From Epiperipatus broadwayi (Eukaryota > Onychophora > Udeonychophora > Euonychophora > Peripatidae), in assembly GCA_028023455.1 (NCBI GenBank), contig JAQFVV010000036.1, positions 5,449,576 through 5,513,575 on the forward strand: a stretch of 64,000 nucleotides of DNA, read 5' to 3'. Positions 12,113-23,740 of the stretch are shown piece by piece. How positions within the stretch are numbered: position 1 is the stretch's first letter; each line of letters starts with the position of its first letter. Made by a program: the position numbers and the translations under genes. The notes below the pieces were generated by a model, which was not told where the DNA came from, searched no databases, and was given only the letters and a program-made list of their open reading frames with translations.

Positions 12113-12836
12113 TGTTAAAAGTTACCATTAACACTAACTGAAATAATCATACAAATATATAAACCATTATACAATTACAAATATCCAGTAATGCCCTCTG
12201 TTTAAAAGTCTATATATCAATAATAGTGAACTTCAAAAGAATACCACTGTATAAAGTTGTTCGCTAAATGATGTTAAATATTGAAATACAAACCAACTCA
12301 AAAACAGAACATGAAATTTTAAATAAGCAAATGATCTTAAATTTTGCTAATAAACTAACAAGTTTACAAAGTTAACATTAGATTTTAATCTTTAAACTCC
12401 TCCCAAACTATAAATGAAAAGAAAGTTACTGTTAACACTAACTGAAATAATTATAGAAAATATACAAACCATCATACAATTACAAATATCCAGTAACGCC
12501 CTCTGTTTAAAGATCTATATCTCAATAATAGCAAACCTTAAAATGATACCACTTTAAGGTTGTATGCTAAATGATGTTAAATACTGAAATACAGACCTAC
12601 TCAAACACAAAACATGAAATTTTAAATGAACAAATGATCTTAAATTTTGCTAATAAACTAACAAGTTTGCTTATTTAAAATTTCATGCTCTCTGCTTGAG
12701 TTAGTTGGATTTCAATATTTAAGATCGTTTAGCATACAACTTCAAAGTGGTATCATTGTGAAGTTTGCTATTATTGAGATGTAGACTTTTAAACAGAGGG
12801 TGTTACTGGATATTTGTAATTGTATAATGGTTTATA
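12113..12836. repeat. Two direct repeats (period about 304 bp) plus an inverted third copy
   Basis: Copies at about 12113-12370 and 12421-12670 share 'aacactaactgaaataat', 'tacaaatatccagtaa', 'ccctctgtttaaa' and 'aattttgctaataaac'. A third copy, 12664-12836, is inverted ('aaacagagggtgttactgg'). The tandem-then-inverted arrangement resembles the hammerhead arrays here, but I find no ribozyme core in it. Confidence 0.7.
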
Positions 12837-13395
12837 TATATGTCATAGGTATAATGGTTTATATATATATTATAATGGTCTGGGTGTAACAGATAGTTGG
12901 AGTCTTACCGTATCTGCCTTACAGGGCACCACCATGCTATTTGAACCTGGAAAATTTATATAGTAGGCAGATACGTATTGTTAAGATCCAACTTTTACAT
13001 ATATATTTTATTCCGATCATCAGCCCATGCCACTAGCTCATGGAAACGCACAGATTTAATATAAAACATACTTAAAGGAAATATATTAATATTTTTTTAA
13101 AAAATGAAATAAGCCACTGCCAGTAATTAACACACAAACATTTTTATTAATGCACATATAAATAAAATTGAAGAATAAAATTTATTATTTTAGATTAGTT
13201 ATTAATTTTTAAATTTAAAATTTTATTTTAAACAATCCACACAGATGAATTTAATAATATTTTATTAGAGTGTCGAGTATGAATAAACTATTGATAAACA
13301 GAGCAAAACTCTCCATACAGTATTGCCACCTGTGCTAAACAGAGTAATCAATGGATGCCAGAAGGCTTGTGCATAAAATCCCCATCTAATGCCTA

Positions 13396-13462
13396 CTCAT
13401 CCAATATCCCCAGACTAGTTTCTGGCTTGTGGCCTTCGTCAGTGAGGAGCTTTGGATCTGAG
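13396..13462 (-). ncRNA. Hammerhead ribozyme motif, family A
   Basis: On the minus strand: stem I 5' strand with ATCCAA and TCCTCA-type pairing blocks, core CTGACGA (position 7 is C, which hammerheads tolerate), stem II GGC-CACAA-GCC, GAAAC, then a minimal stem III ending in GTC. The inner stem I pairs TCCTCA... with TGGGGA (one G-U) and the outer pairs ATCCAA with TTGGAT. An A-A mismatch sits at the base of stem II. Confidence 0.75.
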
Positions 13463-13851
13463 AGCACTGCATCTAGATCTTAGGATCTAATGCAACCCTC
13501 TAGATATCACCTTTTATCTCTACTTAACTACAAAACTATGAGAATGAAATTGAAAACACAAAAAATATTTTCAATCTAAGCTCAATAACCTATATAGTCA
13601 TATGGGTCTGAACTCAGTTCAGCACCCATACATTTTGGTGTCTCTGGCTCTTTTACAACCATAGCCACCACTATTCTATTAGGGAGGATTGGAGTTAAAC
13701 CACCAAGCATCACATGATCACATTTCCTATACTAGCACTTTAATTGTTGATAAACAAAGCAAAACTCTCCATACAGTATTGCCACCTGTGCTAAACAGAG
13801 TAATCAATGGATGCCAGAAGGCTTGTGCATAAAATCCCCATCTAATGCCTA

Positions 13852-13913
13852 CTCATCCAATATCCCCAGACTAGTTTCTGGCTTGTGGCCTTCGTCAGTG
13901 AGGAGCTTTGGAT
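13852..13913 (-). ncRNA. Hammerhead ribozyme motif, family A (at inversion junction)
   Basis: Same fold and core (CTGACGA, GGC-CACAA-GCC, GAAAC, GTC) as the copy 456 bp to the left. The head-to-head inversion of the array falls exactly at the outer stem I: after 'gagctttggat' the sequence folds back to 'attggatgag'. This suggests that the stem I hairpin guided a template switch. Confidence 0.75.
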
Positions 13914-14312
13914 ATTGGATGAGTAGGCATTAGATAGGGATTTTATGCACAAGCCTTCTGGCATCCATTGATTACTCTGTTTAATACAGGTGGCAATATT
14001 GTATGGAGAGTTTTGCTCTGTTTATCAACAATTAATGTGCTAGTATAGGAAATGTGATCATGTGATGCTTGGTGGTTTAACACCAATCCTGCCTAATAGG
14101 ATAGTGGTGGCTATGGTTGTAAAAGAGCCAGAGACACCAAAATGTATGGGTGCTGAACTGAGTTCAGACCCATATGACTATATAGGCTATTGAGCTTAGA
14201 GTGAAAATATTTTTTGTGTTTTCAATTTCATTTTCATAGTTTTGTAGTTAAGTAGAGATAAAAGGTGGTTGCTAGAGGGTTGCATTAGGTCCTAAGATCT
14301 AGATGCAGTGCT

Positions 14313-14379
14313 CTCAGATCCAAAGCTCCTCACTGATGAAGGCCACAAGCCAGAAACTAGTCTGCGGATATTGGATGAG
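14313..14379 (+). ncRNA. Hammerhead ribozyme motif, family A
   Basis: Core CTGATGA, stem II GGC-CACAA-GCC, GAAAC-TA-GTC, outer stem ATCCAA with TTGGAT extended by CTC with GAG. The inner stem I is TCCTCA against TGCGGA, so one base pair is lost compared with TGGGGA in the sister copies. An A-A mismatch is present at the stem II base. Confidence 0.75.
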
Positions 14380-14717
14380 TAGGCAGCATAGGTAGCAATA
14401 CTGTATGGAGAGTTTTGCTCTGTTTATCAACAATTAATGTGCTAGTATAGGAAATGTGATCATGCGATGCTTGGTAGTTTAACACCAATCCTGCCTAATA
14501 GGATAGTGGTGGCTATAATTGTAAAAGAGCCAGAGACACCAAAATGTATGAGTGCTGAACTGAGTTCAGACCCATATGACTATATAGACTATTGAGCTTA
14601 GATTGAAAATATTTTTTGTGTTTTCAATTTCATTCTCATCGTTTTGTAGTTAAGTAGAGATAAAAGGTGGTTGCTAGAGGGTTGCAGCATTAGATCCTAA
14701 GATCTAGATGCAGTGCT

Positions 14718-14784
14718 CTCAGATCCAAAGCTCCTCACTGATGAAGGCCACAAGCCAGAAACCAGTCTGGGGATATTGGATGAG
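14718..14784 (+). ncRNA. Hammerhead ribozyme motif, family A (best copy)
   Basis: All conserved core bases are present: CTGATGA, GAAA and the cleavage triplet GTC (14765-14767, cut expected after 14767). Inner stem I is TCCTCA with TGGGGA, internal loop AGC/TA, outer stem I ATCCAA with TTGGAT then CTC with GAG. Stem II is GGC-CACAA-GCC with a flanking A-A mismatch. Stem III is only AC with GT around a CA loop. Such short stem III types are known to act best as dimers, which fits the tandem arrangement. Confidence 0.8.
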
Positions 14785-16845
14785 TAGGCATTAGATAGGG
14801 ATTTTATGCACAAGCCTTCTGGCATCCATTGATTACTCTGTTTAGCACAGGTGGCAATACTGTATGGAGAGTTTTGCTCTGTTTATCAACAATTAATGTG
14901 CTAGTATAGGAAATGTGATCATGTGATGCTTGGTGGTTTATGAATAAACTACATAGATTGCATTTGAAAAGAAAATATTCTATCCCTTAAGCCAAAAGTT
15001 CGCATTCAAACTAATGCCATTCTATCTGATATATCAATGTATTCAATGCAGCATGAATACAATGGCACAATTCAATACTGTCAGGAATGCACATCTGAAT
15101 AGCATGGTTATAGAAGACATTGACTCTTTTCCAGTACAGGAATGGTACATCTGTCTGGCGAGAACAACAATAATAATAAAAACTTCATAGGAAGGGACTG
15201 TGTTTTCCATCTTATTATCCCATTCCATAGGCTAAAGGGGTGATCCAAGGAGCAGGGAATACTGTCTACTTCCAATGGTCAGTGAGAAATGGGACTTATT
15301 TTGACCAAGTGCAGTGTATAATATGATCCTGTACCTAGTGGATCTCATGCTACATTTACTAATTACAGCAATATATCCAATCAATTAACCCAATTTAACT
15401 ATGAAACAAATAATCTAAGATTAACCCTCCCTTAATTAATTAATATAACTTTACAAATCTATACAGCCATTCATGCCCAACTTAAATTTAACATTTATAT
15501 AATTTAGTCAATAAATATTAATAAAAAAAATGAAAATGATTAAATTAGCAAACTCAAATACATTTAAGATTAAACATTATTAATTGATTTTGAAATCTTA
15601 AAAGTCAGATAAAAGTTCATTATAAAAATTAGGTTTAATTGATTATTAAAAGCTTATCAAATCTTGATGAAAGTTCTTAATTACTTTTAAATTTTACAGT
15701 TCATATCTTGCAGTAGAAGAGTCCTGGTTCCTGTTTCGAATTCCTGTGAAGTCTTTATTGGAAGACCGATCCGTTGTTCTGGAGGTGGCCTTAGCTAGTT
15801 CAATCATTGTATTATTTTATTGCAGAACCCGTATGATTTGGGGTCTGCAATAGTACCATTCATAATTCATCAGTCATTTCATTTGAAATAAGACAGAGGA
15901 TGAAAAGTGCATCTTATCACCCATGTCAAAAAAGATCAAGCTGGAACTGTTTTAATTTAATATTTTTTTTCTTTTGTACCAATTGTCCAGATTCACTGAA
16001 CATGGTTTCCTGTTCCAAATTTTCATTAAGGTCCGAGCATTGGTTGCTGCTTCTATTGGACATCTATTTTTTTTGTTCTCTTATCTATATCATTCATTTG
16101 ACTTTTTTATATAAGAGCCGCAAGGGCTAGTTTGCTTTTATCATTTTCATTTACTGAGATTACATAGGAATCTTTTTCATTTATGTTACTTTTTATTAAA
16201 AATATTTTATATTTAGATCTTTACCTTTTTTTATAAAAAAGTACGTTCAAATACTTTTTTTTTTATTTTAAAAATACTTTTAAAGTTTTGCAGCTGTGTG
16301 AATATATATATACATTTAACAACTCTTTAATTTTTAGCTTTTAGTTTTGATTTACGAACTTAAGTTTTTATTTTTATTTTAAATTAATGTAACGGTCTAT
16401 TGTATACCATTACAATATATATATATATGTCATAGGACATCCTGCTACCTCATTGCCATTGAGTGTTTATTTCATTTCTTCCTGTTTTTTATATTTTGTT
16501 GGTGTAAATATTGCTTTTTAATACCTACCTTTTGTTTAGTCTGCATTTTATTTGAATGCATCATCTATTTTAACTTGGTTTTTTATTACTTAATTAACTA
16601 TTTATGGTCTTTATCTTTCACCTCACACTCATCAAGTATTTATATGTAATGTTTCGTAAGATGTATTACTGTTTATGGTTGGGTGGTCAATCCATTGCTA
16701 CCATATAAATCCATCAGGATTGCATATGTGGAAAGTTTATGAGAAGGACAAACTCCAAATAATTTTTTTGTTGGATTTACCAGTCCATTGGCTGGACCTC
16801 CCTAGAAACTACTGTTTCATGCCCCACATTGTGTGCCAGATTAAC

Positions 16846-17213
16846 AGTCTGGGTTTTCCACCTGAAGAGGTGGAGTGCATCTGACTATGGTCAGACCTAG
16901 AATCTTCAGGTAGGATGCTGTGAATGACATGATGAAGTACCTAACCAATGATTGTATATATTTCCAATGAGCTAGCTCTAAGTCCACACATTAAATTCAG
17001 ACACAATTTAGGCTAGTTCACCCATACCTCACCCCTATTTAGATTTCATTACACCTCAGTATATCAAGAAGAATGTTGCCTTTGGCTCTCTTCAGGGCTG
17101 ACTTTATGTAGCAACTATTGCACCTCTATATAGGGTTTTATTAATTTGAGATACATTCAACCCTATAGCTTTGTTAACATATAATAATAATTTGTATTTC
17201 TTTATTATTTGTA

Positions 17214-17252
<39 letters not shown>

Positions 17253-17511
17253 TTAAGCTGATGACTGAATGTATGAGAGATTTGATAAACTAGAAATGAA
17301 TTTGATTTAAAACACATTAACAACTTTTATTTATAGCAAATAAAAAATCTAAACTCTATTAATATAGTAAAAGATGTAATCATATATGTATAATATACAT
17401 ATTTATCATATCAGTGATTAAAATTATCTATTCTTTTCAATATAAACCAATATTTATCTCAAAGTTTTCTGAATCCTTTGAACAACATCAGATTGTATGC
17501 ATATATCAAAG
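16846..17511 (+). repeat. Dispersed 0.6-kb repeat, copy 2 (order body-X)
   Basis: The body (16846-17431) matches 6961-7475. Segment X ('ctcaaagttttctgaat...', 17432-17511) lies after it rather than before it, so the two copies are circularly permuted. An AT microsatellite (about 17219-17246) has expanded inside this copy. Confidence 0.7.
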
Positions 17512-18856
17512 TATATTGTATAATAATTTTATCACAAGCTTTAATTATAATAAAATCTAATTAAATTAAAAATAGATAAGAGAATTTTACAATTACTGAT
17601 AATATCTTTAACATAAAAACAAGTTTGTTTTAATTATCAAAATCAAAATAAACATTAATTACACCTTTTTAATTGTTTAATTTAACACTACAGTTTATAA
17701 TAATTTTATATATTAAAATTATTATTTAATCTTTAATTGTTATTCCAGTTTACACATTTTAGAGAAATGCAAAAAAAAATGTTTAGGTTCATTTTCTACT
17801 TTTCCTTTCAACTTTATATTTATATATTTGCACACACACTACTATTTTGTTGTATGCCATGAGACATATAACTGTCCCAATATATATATATCATACTGCA
17901 ATAATCACACTGTTTTTATAATCTATCCCTGTCTTATTTTTAATATTATCAATTCTTTTAGCATTATATATGCACTTCTCTAAAGATTTATTTTATCCTT
18001 CCTTCATTAATATCATCTAGTAACTTTTCTTTGATCAATATCTTCTGTAATCTATTAAATGTAGTATTGAAACCCATTTCTTATTTTTATACTTATGCTT
18101 TATATTATTTCTTTATTATTTGTATATTTATATTTTAAAAAATTTCAACATATTTATGTCCTATCTCTGTATAATCATTGACAACTTCTGATTTTTGTTA
18201 AATGCCTTTTCTATATTCAATATTAGTCTGTCATTTCTTAATTTAAAACTTCTTACAACTGGTATTTACTTAGATAGTTGCTGATATAAATTTTTTTCCA
18301 GTAATGCCTTTTTTCTCTTTATCTTTAATATTTTGCTTTATAAGTATTTTTTATTAACTACTTCTTTTAATCAAATATCTAAATATTATAATCCTTTTCT
18401 TTTTTGCCCATTGTAAATCTAATATTGTATTCATTATTATTCAATTCTTTAATTGTACTATTAATACTTCTACTATTTATCATGATACCATAAACATATC
18501 TATAATATTCTGTACTTTCTTTATTTTTTATGTATTTATTATATTTTTCTATATAATTCAATCTTAATTGATAACATAGTCCCATTAATAGAGCAATTCT
18601 TAACTCATTCTTTTGTTATATTCCAAAACTCCTCCTCTTATTTAAAATAGAAGATATCATTTATGAATAATAGTGTTTTTTTTAATAATATATAATTATT
18701 CATCTAAATTTTTAATACTCATTTTAAAAGTATCTACAACTACGTTAATATAACTAGAAGGGCTTTAAACTCAGACTTTCAAGCTCTCTACTTCTATCCA
18801 CTTTATCTTATACCACTGATACACATGACCACATACTTGTGACAAAGATAATCATC

Positions 18857-18928
<72 letters not shown>

Positions 18929-20759
18929 TACTGAACCAGCATTCATAATTTGGTCCAGATTATCATCCCCCACACATATATACAATCAGTGCTCATTTTA
19001 TAGATTAAACTAGCAAATCTTCAAACTTTAATGGAACATTTCAATCTTCTCCAACTCTTCAGCCATCCATTTCATCGAAAATCTGAGGATGGAATGCTCA
19101 AAACCCTTGTTGATATTATCTTTGCTGCTACACTCTGATTTTCAATATCAAATGAAGCAATTATTCCGTTTTGTTTAATTTTACAGTATTTAATTTACCT
19201 ATAATCTCTTCTGAATTTATAATACAATATTTACCAAAACCTAGTGCAGTCTCAAACTATTTAAATATTATATCTTACATAATTATTCTAACTTCGCGAA
19301 TTATTTTTTATTGCTTGTGAAGTATCACTTTAGGTTTAGCAAACGTTGTGTTTTAAAAATGAGTTTTTGAATGAAAATTAATTTTAAAAAATTATTATGA
19401 ATACAATATTGTAAAGTGCAGCAGAAACTTCTAAGACTTTTAGCTTTATATAAATTCTTTATCATTTTTATTTAAGAGTGAAAGTTATTATAAATATTGC
19501 TAAGGGTATCAAAATGATTCTTTACTTTAATTTAAAAACTTACACCAAGTATTTAATTTTTAATACAAATGCAGTTTCAATAATAATCTTTTGATAAAAT
19601 CAAACCGTTGGAAGGTTTATGTTTATATTTAATCTATATAGCTCGAATCAATTTTAAAAAACAAAAACTCAAATCGAATCATTCCTTTAAAATCTTTTTA
19701 TGACATTTTTATCAAATTTAAGACAGACATTTTAAACGATCATCATAAGTTTATAGCCTCAACAAATTAACGACTTTTTAAAAGAGGTAATAAAATATTT
19801 TTAAAAGTTTTATACTTATAAAAAATATAATTTTGAAAACTTTTTAAAAATATAATCGCAAATAAACATTTCTATACCATGCTTTTATGCCGTACTTAGT
19901 CAATTCAAACAGACACATTACATTACGTGACATAGGAAAAGTGTAAATGACATCCATTGCATTTCATTAAGAATCAAATATCATCAATTGGTCCAGGTCA
20001 TCCTGGGTCCAAATGACTATTGCTGATTTTTTTTTTAGTATTAATAATAGCATAAGGCAATGTATAAAACAAGAAAAAATATATTTTTAAATAATTCTTT
20101 TAGAACAAATGAATATCTGAAATTTTGTAAACTGGTATAAAAAGTAATTGATAACAATATAAAAAAATAATTGGAGGTGATATAATTGTGAATTGCAGAT
20201 GGAAAGCTATAAAAGAGAAATAAGCATCAACAAACTTTTATATACATGTAGCTCATTTTATCGTATATATTCTCATCTAATAAATAAAGACATCACCTTT
20301 ATTCATGATTAGAATATATGTGTTATAATGAAAGTTGTAAGTATACATGGGAAAAAGTGGAATAAAGATGGAATAAACAGATATATTCATTTTTAATTAA
20401 AATTTAAAATTTATATCTGGGCTAAAAATAATATGATTATTTCTATCTTAGAAATGATTAATAATAGCTATTTAGGTATTTATCTGCAAAGATTGGTCAT
20501 ACAGTTGTGCCTGCAATATGTTTAGCATCTTCACATTAATTTGTAACAACATCTTATATTTGAAGAAATGTTGCAATAAGAGAAAACAGACCTTCTTATC
20601 ATTAAAAAAAGAGAACAATTTCATAAAGAGTGAGGAAGAGTTCTAGGAAGAACTTAGTAGTAATAACAGATAAAAACCAATCTAGCTTCATAGTAAACCC
20701 TTTAAATAAATAAATGTTATATGATAAGATTGACTATATGACTTACTAACCATTATTAT
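17512..20759. other. AT-rich stretch with AT microsatellite
   Basis: There is no recognisable gene. An (AT)n run of about 68 bp lies at 18859-18926. A 68-codon minus-strand frame at 18379-18585 is AT-biased (rich in N, K, Y, I) without motif and is not called. Confidence 0.5.
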
Positions 20760-21092
20760 GACCTGTAGAGGTCCCTACTATCGCATTTTATACGCATGTG
20801 CTTGAGGCTACAGCCTTAATGAATATTATTTAACCATTATTTCCTAAATCCAAATAAAACAAACTCACTTAAATACTCTTGTAATAAATAAATTAATAAT
20901 TAATATGACTTTATTATTTTGTTACATTTTTCAGTTAAAGACGATAAAAATAAATTACCAATCATTAAAGCATAATATATTCTAATTTTTAATTTATAGC
21001 TGCATAATTAAAATTATAATAGAATAATTACCATAATCTTTAAAAAAACTTTACTTGATAAAAGTTTTACTTTTAACAGAAAATAATGAAAC

Positions 21093-21168
21093 CTTTACAC
21101 ATAGCTGTACTGTTATATTCAATCAATACTCTTTTTGATTGAATATAACAATACAGCCACGTGTAAAG
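21093..21168. repeat. Short near-perfect hairpin, 34-nt arms
   Basis: The arm 'ctttacacatagctgtac...' (21093-21126) pairs with 21135-21168 ('...atacagccacgtgtaaag') around the 8-nt loop 'tactcttt', with only a few mismatches. Size and shape resemble a pre-miRNA hairpin, but a small palindromic repeat inside the surrounding TIR element is equally likely. No expression evidence is available. Confidence 0.6.
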
Positions 21169-21524
21169 TGTTGATTACAGTATGCTTACAATTACAATTT
21201 CAAATTGAGCTAATAAATCTCTTAATTTATTATAATAAAAGTTTATAAATTATTAAAGTTTATGTTGTTTTTTTTTCTTGTCTCTCTTTATTCAATCATG
21301 TTTTTAACCACATTTGTTTTATATACCTAAATTTATTTTGCCCATTTTCAAATGTGTATAACTCATCATTATGCTAAAGCAAATGACAAATACCTTACTT
21401 CAAACTTTTATGAATTGGCCCAACAATGAAATTTAAGTATCCAAATATAATTGTAACATTTGTTTTTCAAAATGAAGTTCATATTGCTTAAACTATAACT
21501 AAATAATGTTAAATACTTAATGCA

Positions 21525-22100
21525 TAAAATAGGCAAAACTCACTACACATATTGCCACAAACAGCGAGCTAGAGTATTCAATGGATGCCAGAAGGCTTAT
21601 GCATAAAATCCCCATCTAGTGCCTACTCATCCAATATTCCCAGACTAGTTTTTGGCTTGTGGCCTTCATCAGTGAGGAGCCTTGTATCTGAGAGCACTGC
21701 ACCTAGATCTTAGGATCTAATGCAACCCTCCAGCAACCACCTTTTATCCCCACTTAACTCCAAAACTATGAGTCTTAAACTGAAAACACCTTAATGTTTT
21801 CAATCCAAGCTCATTATCTTATATAGCCATATGGGTCTGAACTCAGTTCAGTACCCATATATTTTGATGTCTTTGGCTCTTTAATAACCATAGCCACCAT
21901 TATCCTATTAGGCAGGATTGGTTTTAAGCCAATAAACATCACATGACCACCACTTCTTATACTTGTGTATAACTGTTGTTAAAACAGACAAAACTCACTA
22001 TACGTATTGCCACACAGCAATGCATATAATGAGTTTGGCCTGTTTTAACAACAGTTATACACAGCATAAGAAGTGGTGGCCATATGATGTTTATTGACTT
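21525..22100. repeat. Family A hammerhead repeat insertion
   Basis: A minus-oriented full unit (from 'aggcaaaactcac' to 'cataagaagtggtgg'-type end) is followed by a partial minus end at about 21990 and then an inverted plus end ('gagtttggcctgttttaac', 22028 onward). It carries one hammerhead-like motif. It repeats the head-to-head plan of the other insertions. Confidence 0.75.
21626..21692 (-). ncRNA. Hammerhead ribozyme-like motif, family A, core lesion
   Basis: CTGATGA and the GGC-CACAA-GCC stem II are present, but the GAAAC box reads AAAAC (G12 lost) and the outer stem I is weakened ('gccttgtat'). It is expected to be inactive. Confidence 0.65.
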
Positions 22101-22559
22101 AATATATAATCACATTTCTGTTCTATATTATACAGTTGATTTTTTACATATGTTATTGTTTTATATTTTTATAACATCCTAGTTTAATTAATAAAATTTT
22201 GTTTAAATACTTATATAATATTTACTAAGGCTATAATCTCAAGAATGTGCACGTAAAAATGCGATAGCAGTGACCTCTACAGGTCTTAATGACTTATGTA
22301 TTTTTAAGAGTAGGATTAAAATACAAATATTAATGACTTACTTGTGTTATTACTTAAGAGACTACTATTGTTCTTCCAAATAAATGTTTTAAGTAAACAA
22401 TCTTTACTTAGCTCACTGCATGACAAAGGCTTTCTAACAGTACCAGCAATAAGGAACCATAAAATATTAATACTAATAAATTATTTTCATCAGCATACTC
22501 TTTTTTGTTCATCACTGCTATGCCACCTAATGTAAGTTTTAGTAACTAATAGATGCCTG

Positions 22560-22800
22560 ATGATAGTGCTTAATAAATATCAATCTGGTGTTGTCTTATC
22601 CAATATCCTCGGACTGATTTTTAGCTTACAGCTTTGATCAGAGAGAAGCTTTGAATCTTAGAACAGTACACCTGGGTCTTTAAAATCTAAAGCACCTTAT
22701 CTTTTGGCAGTCATCATTTTACTTCTCTATTTCTCTAACAAACTATGTACCCAAAATAATAATAAAAACATATAAGTGACTTCACTCTAAGACAACTCCC
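22560..22800 (-). repeat. Family A relic with decayed hammerhead
   Basis: It aligns to the family A ribozyme flank: 'ttatccaatatcctcggactgat' then 'agcttacagctttgatcagagag' on the plus strand. On the minus strand the core reads CTGATCA and GAAA is AAAA, so the ribozyme is broken. The downstream part matches the family body only in patches. Confidence 0.5.
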
Positions 22801-22882
22801 ATGTTTAATTCCTTAATAAATAGTTTTAGTTTTCATGTTTATTTTTAATTTTATTTCAAGTGGCTCTTTTTATTCCATTCAC

Positions 22883-22900
22883 AAGAATAAATTGTCTATA

Positions 22901-22934
<34 letters not shown>

Positions 22935-22949
22935 TATAGACAATTTATT

Positions 22950-22952
<3 letters not shown>
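22883..22952. repeat. AT palindrome
   Basis: A perfect inverted repeat ('aagaataaattgtctatag' and its complement) is centred on an (AT)n core. Such sequences can extrude cruciforms. Confidence 0.8.
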
Positions 22953-22984
<32 letters not shown>

Positions 22985-22985
<1 letters not shown>

Positions 22986-23235
22986 TAAAACAGGCAAAAT
23001 TCTCCATATAGTAGGGCCACTCAATGCAAGCCAGGATAATCAATGGATTCCAGAAGGCTTGTGCATAAAATCCCTATCTAGTGCCTATTCATCCAATATT
23101 CCCAGACCAGTTTCTAGCTTGTGGCCTTCGTCAGTGAGGTGCGTTGGATCTTAGAGCACTACTGCATGAAGAGTTTTGCCTATTTTAATAACAGTTATGA
23201 GCAAACATAAGAAATGGTGATCATGTGATATATAT
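22985..23235. repeat. Family A hammerhead repeat, deleted copy
   Basis: A minus-oriented segment (22985-23165) carrying a hammerhead motif is joined directly to a plus-oriented end ('gaagagttttgcctattttaa', about 23168), so most of the unit body is missing. Confidence 0.7.
23088..23150 (-). ncRNA. Hammerhead ribozyme motif, family A
   Basis: Minus strand: CTGACGA, stem II with AGGCCACAAGCTA (one pair weakened), GAAAC-TG-GTC, outer stem I ATCCAA with TTGGAT. The inner stem I pairing is CACCTCA-type against TGGGAA, slightly mismatched. It is otherwise core-complete. Confidence 0.65.
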
Positions 23236-23644
23236 ATATTTTTCCTGGAATCAATACTACACTGTTTTTCACTGTCTTATTTTTATATCTATGGATAAGA
23301 TGTGATGTTATGTAATAACATTTAAACTATTAAATTAAAAATCAATTATAATCTACCAAATTATTTTGCTTTTTTTTTCCAATTTTCTCAAAAAAAGTCA
23401 ATCAATTTAGATCAATGAATTAAATTTTAGACGTCTGTCAGAATTGATTCATAAAGCATTTATAACTTCATTTCCAGTATGCTCTAAGGACTTTTTAAAT
23501 AAAAATAATCGATAATCATGTAGTTCTATTTTTAAGATTTTTTCAAAGCCTTTTATGTTATCTCAAGATGCTTACAATTTAAATAAATAGTATATATTTA
23601 AAAAGAAGATGTATATATTTACCTAGTTAAATACTAATCTCGTC

Positions 23645-23740
23645 GCCTGTGTGGGTCAATGCAATAGCAGACTCTGGGTCGTTAGTCCTCGGGTCGATCG
23701 GCGTTCGAACTTCTTATGAACTCCGAGCAGTAAAACCAAT
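23645..23740 (+). mobile_element. Possible second tRNA-derived SINE family
   Basis: An A-box-like 'gtgggtcaatgcaatag' and a B-box-like 'ggcgttcgaac' are separated by about 45 bp, as in tRNA genes, and a T-run follows. The sequence is much less AT-rich than its surroundings. No TSD or second copy was found in the window. It differs from the 'ccgatgctatgac' SINE family. Confidence 0.35.

Larger units (their letters stand above)
13278..14951. mobile_element. Family A hammerhead array with TSD (retrozyme-like insertion)
   Basis: The insertion (13291-14940) holds no ORF, only family A units of about 400-460 bp: two minus-oriented units on the left, then from about 13914 plus-oriented units on the right. 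Four hammerhead motifs lie in it. It interrupts the LTR-like element at 'gtcgagtatgaataaacta'. The 13-bp 'tatgaataaacta' is present on both sides (13278-13290 and 14939-14951), and the host element resumes at once with 'catagattg'. The array therefore moved as one multimeric piece. Family knowledge: retrozymes and Penelope-like terminal repeats carry hammerheads in multimers; membership is inferred. Confidence 0.85.
12885..16414 (-). mobile_element. LTR-like 2-kb element, copy 1, interrupted by ribozyme array
   Basis: On the minus strand it begins TGTAATGGTATA (at 16414) and ends GTTACA (at 12885), matching the copy at 34.4-36.5 kb along its length. The HHR array 13291-14940 is nested inside; without it the element is about 1.87 kb. 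The sequence 'tatatatatgtcatagg' occurs on both sides (12833-12849 and about 16421-16436). This may be a 17-bp TSD with a slightly longer element, which would be unusual for an LTR, or a chance effect of the AT microsatellite. It is a solo LTR or an unclassified non-autonomous element. Confidence 0.6.
20760..22285. mobile_element. Element with about 62-bp terminal inverted repeats
   Basis: The left end (20760-20823: 'gacctgtagaggtc', then 'tatcgcatttta', then 'cagccttaatgaatatt') is repeated inverted at the right end (22225-22285: 'atttactaaggctataatc' through 'gacctctacaggtc'). Each end starts with the small palindrome GACCTGTAGAGGTC. The 1.4-kb interior has no transposase frame, so it would be a non-autonomous DNA transposon. 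The flanks ('attat' and 'ttaatg') do not give a clean TSD. A family A ribozyme repeat and a short hairpin are nested inside. Confidence 0.6.
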
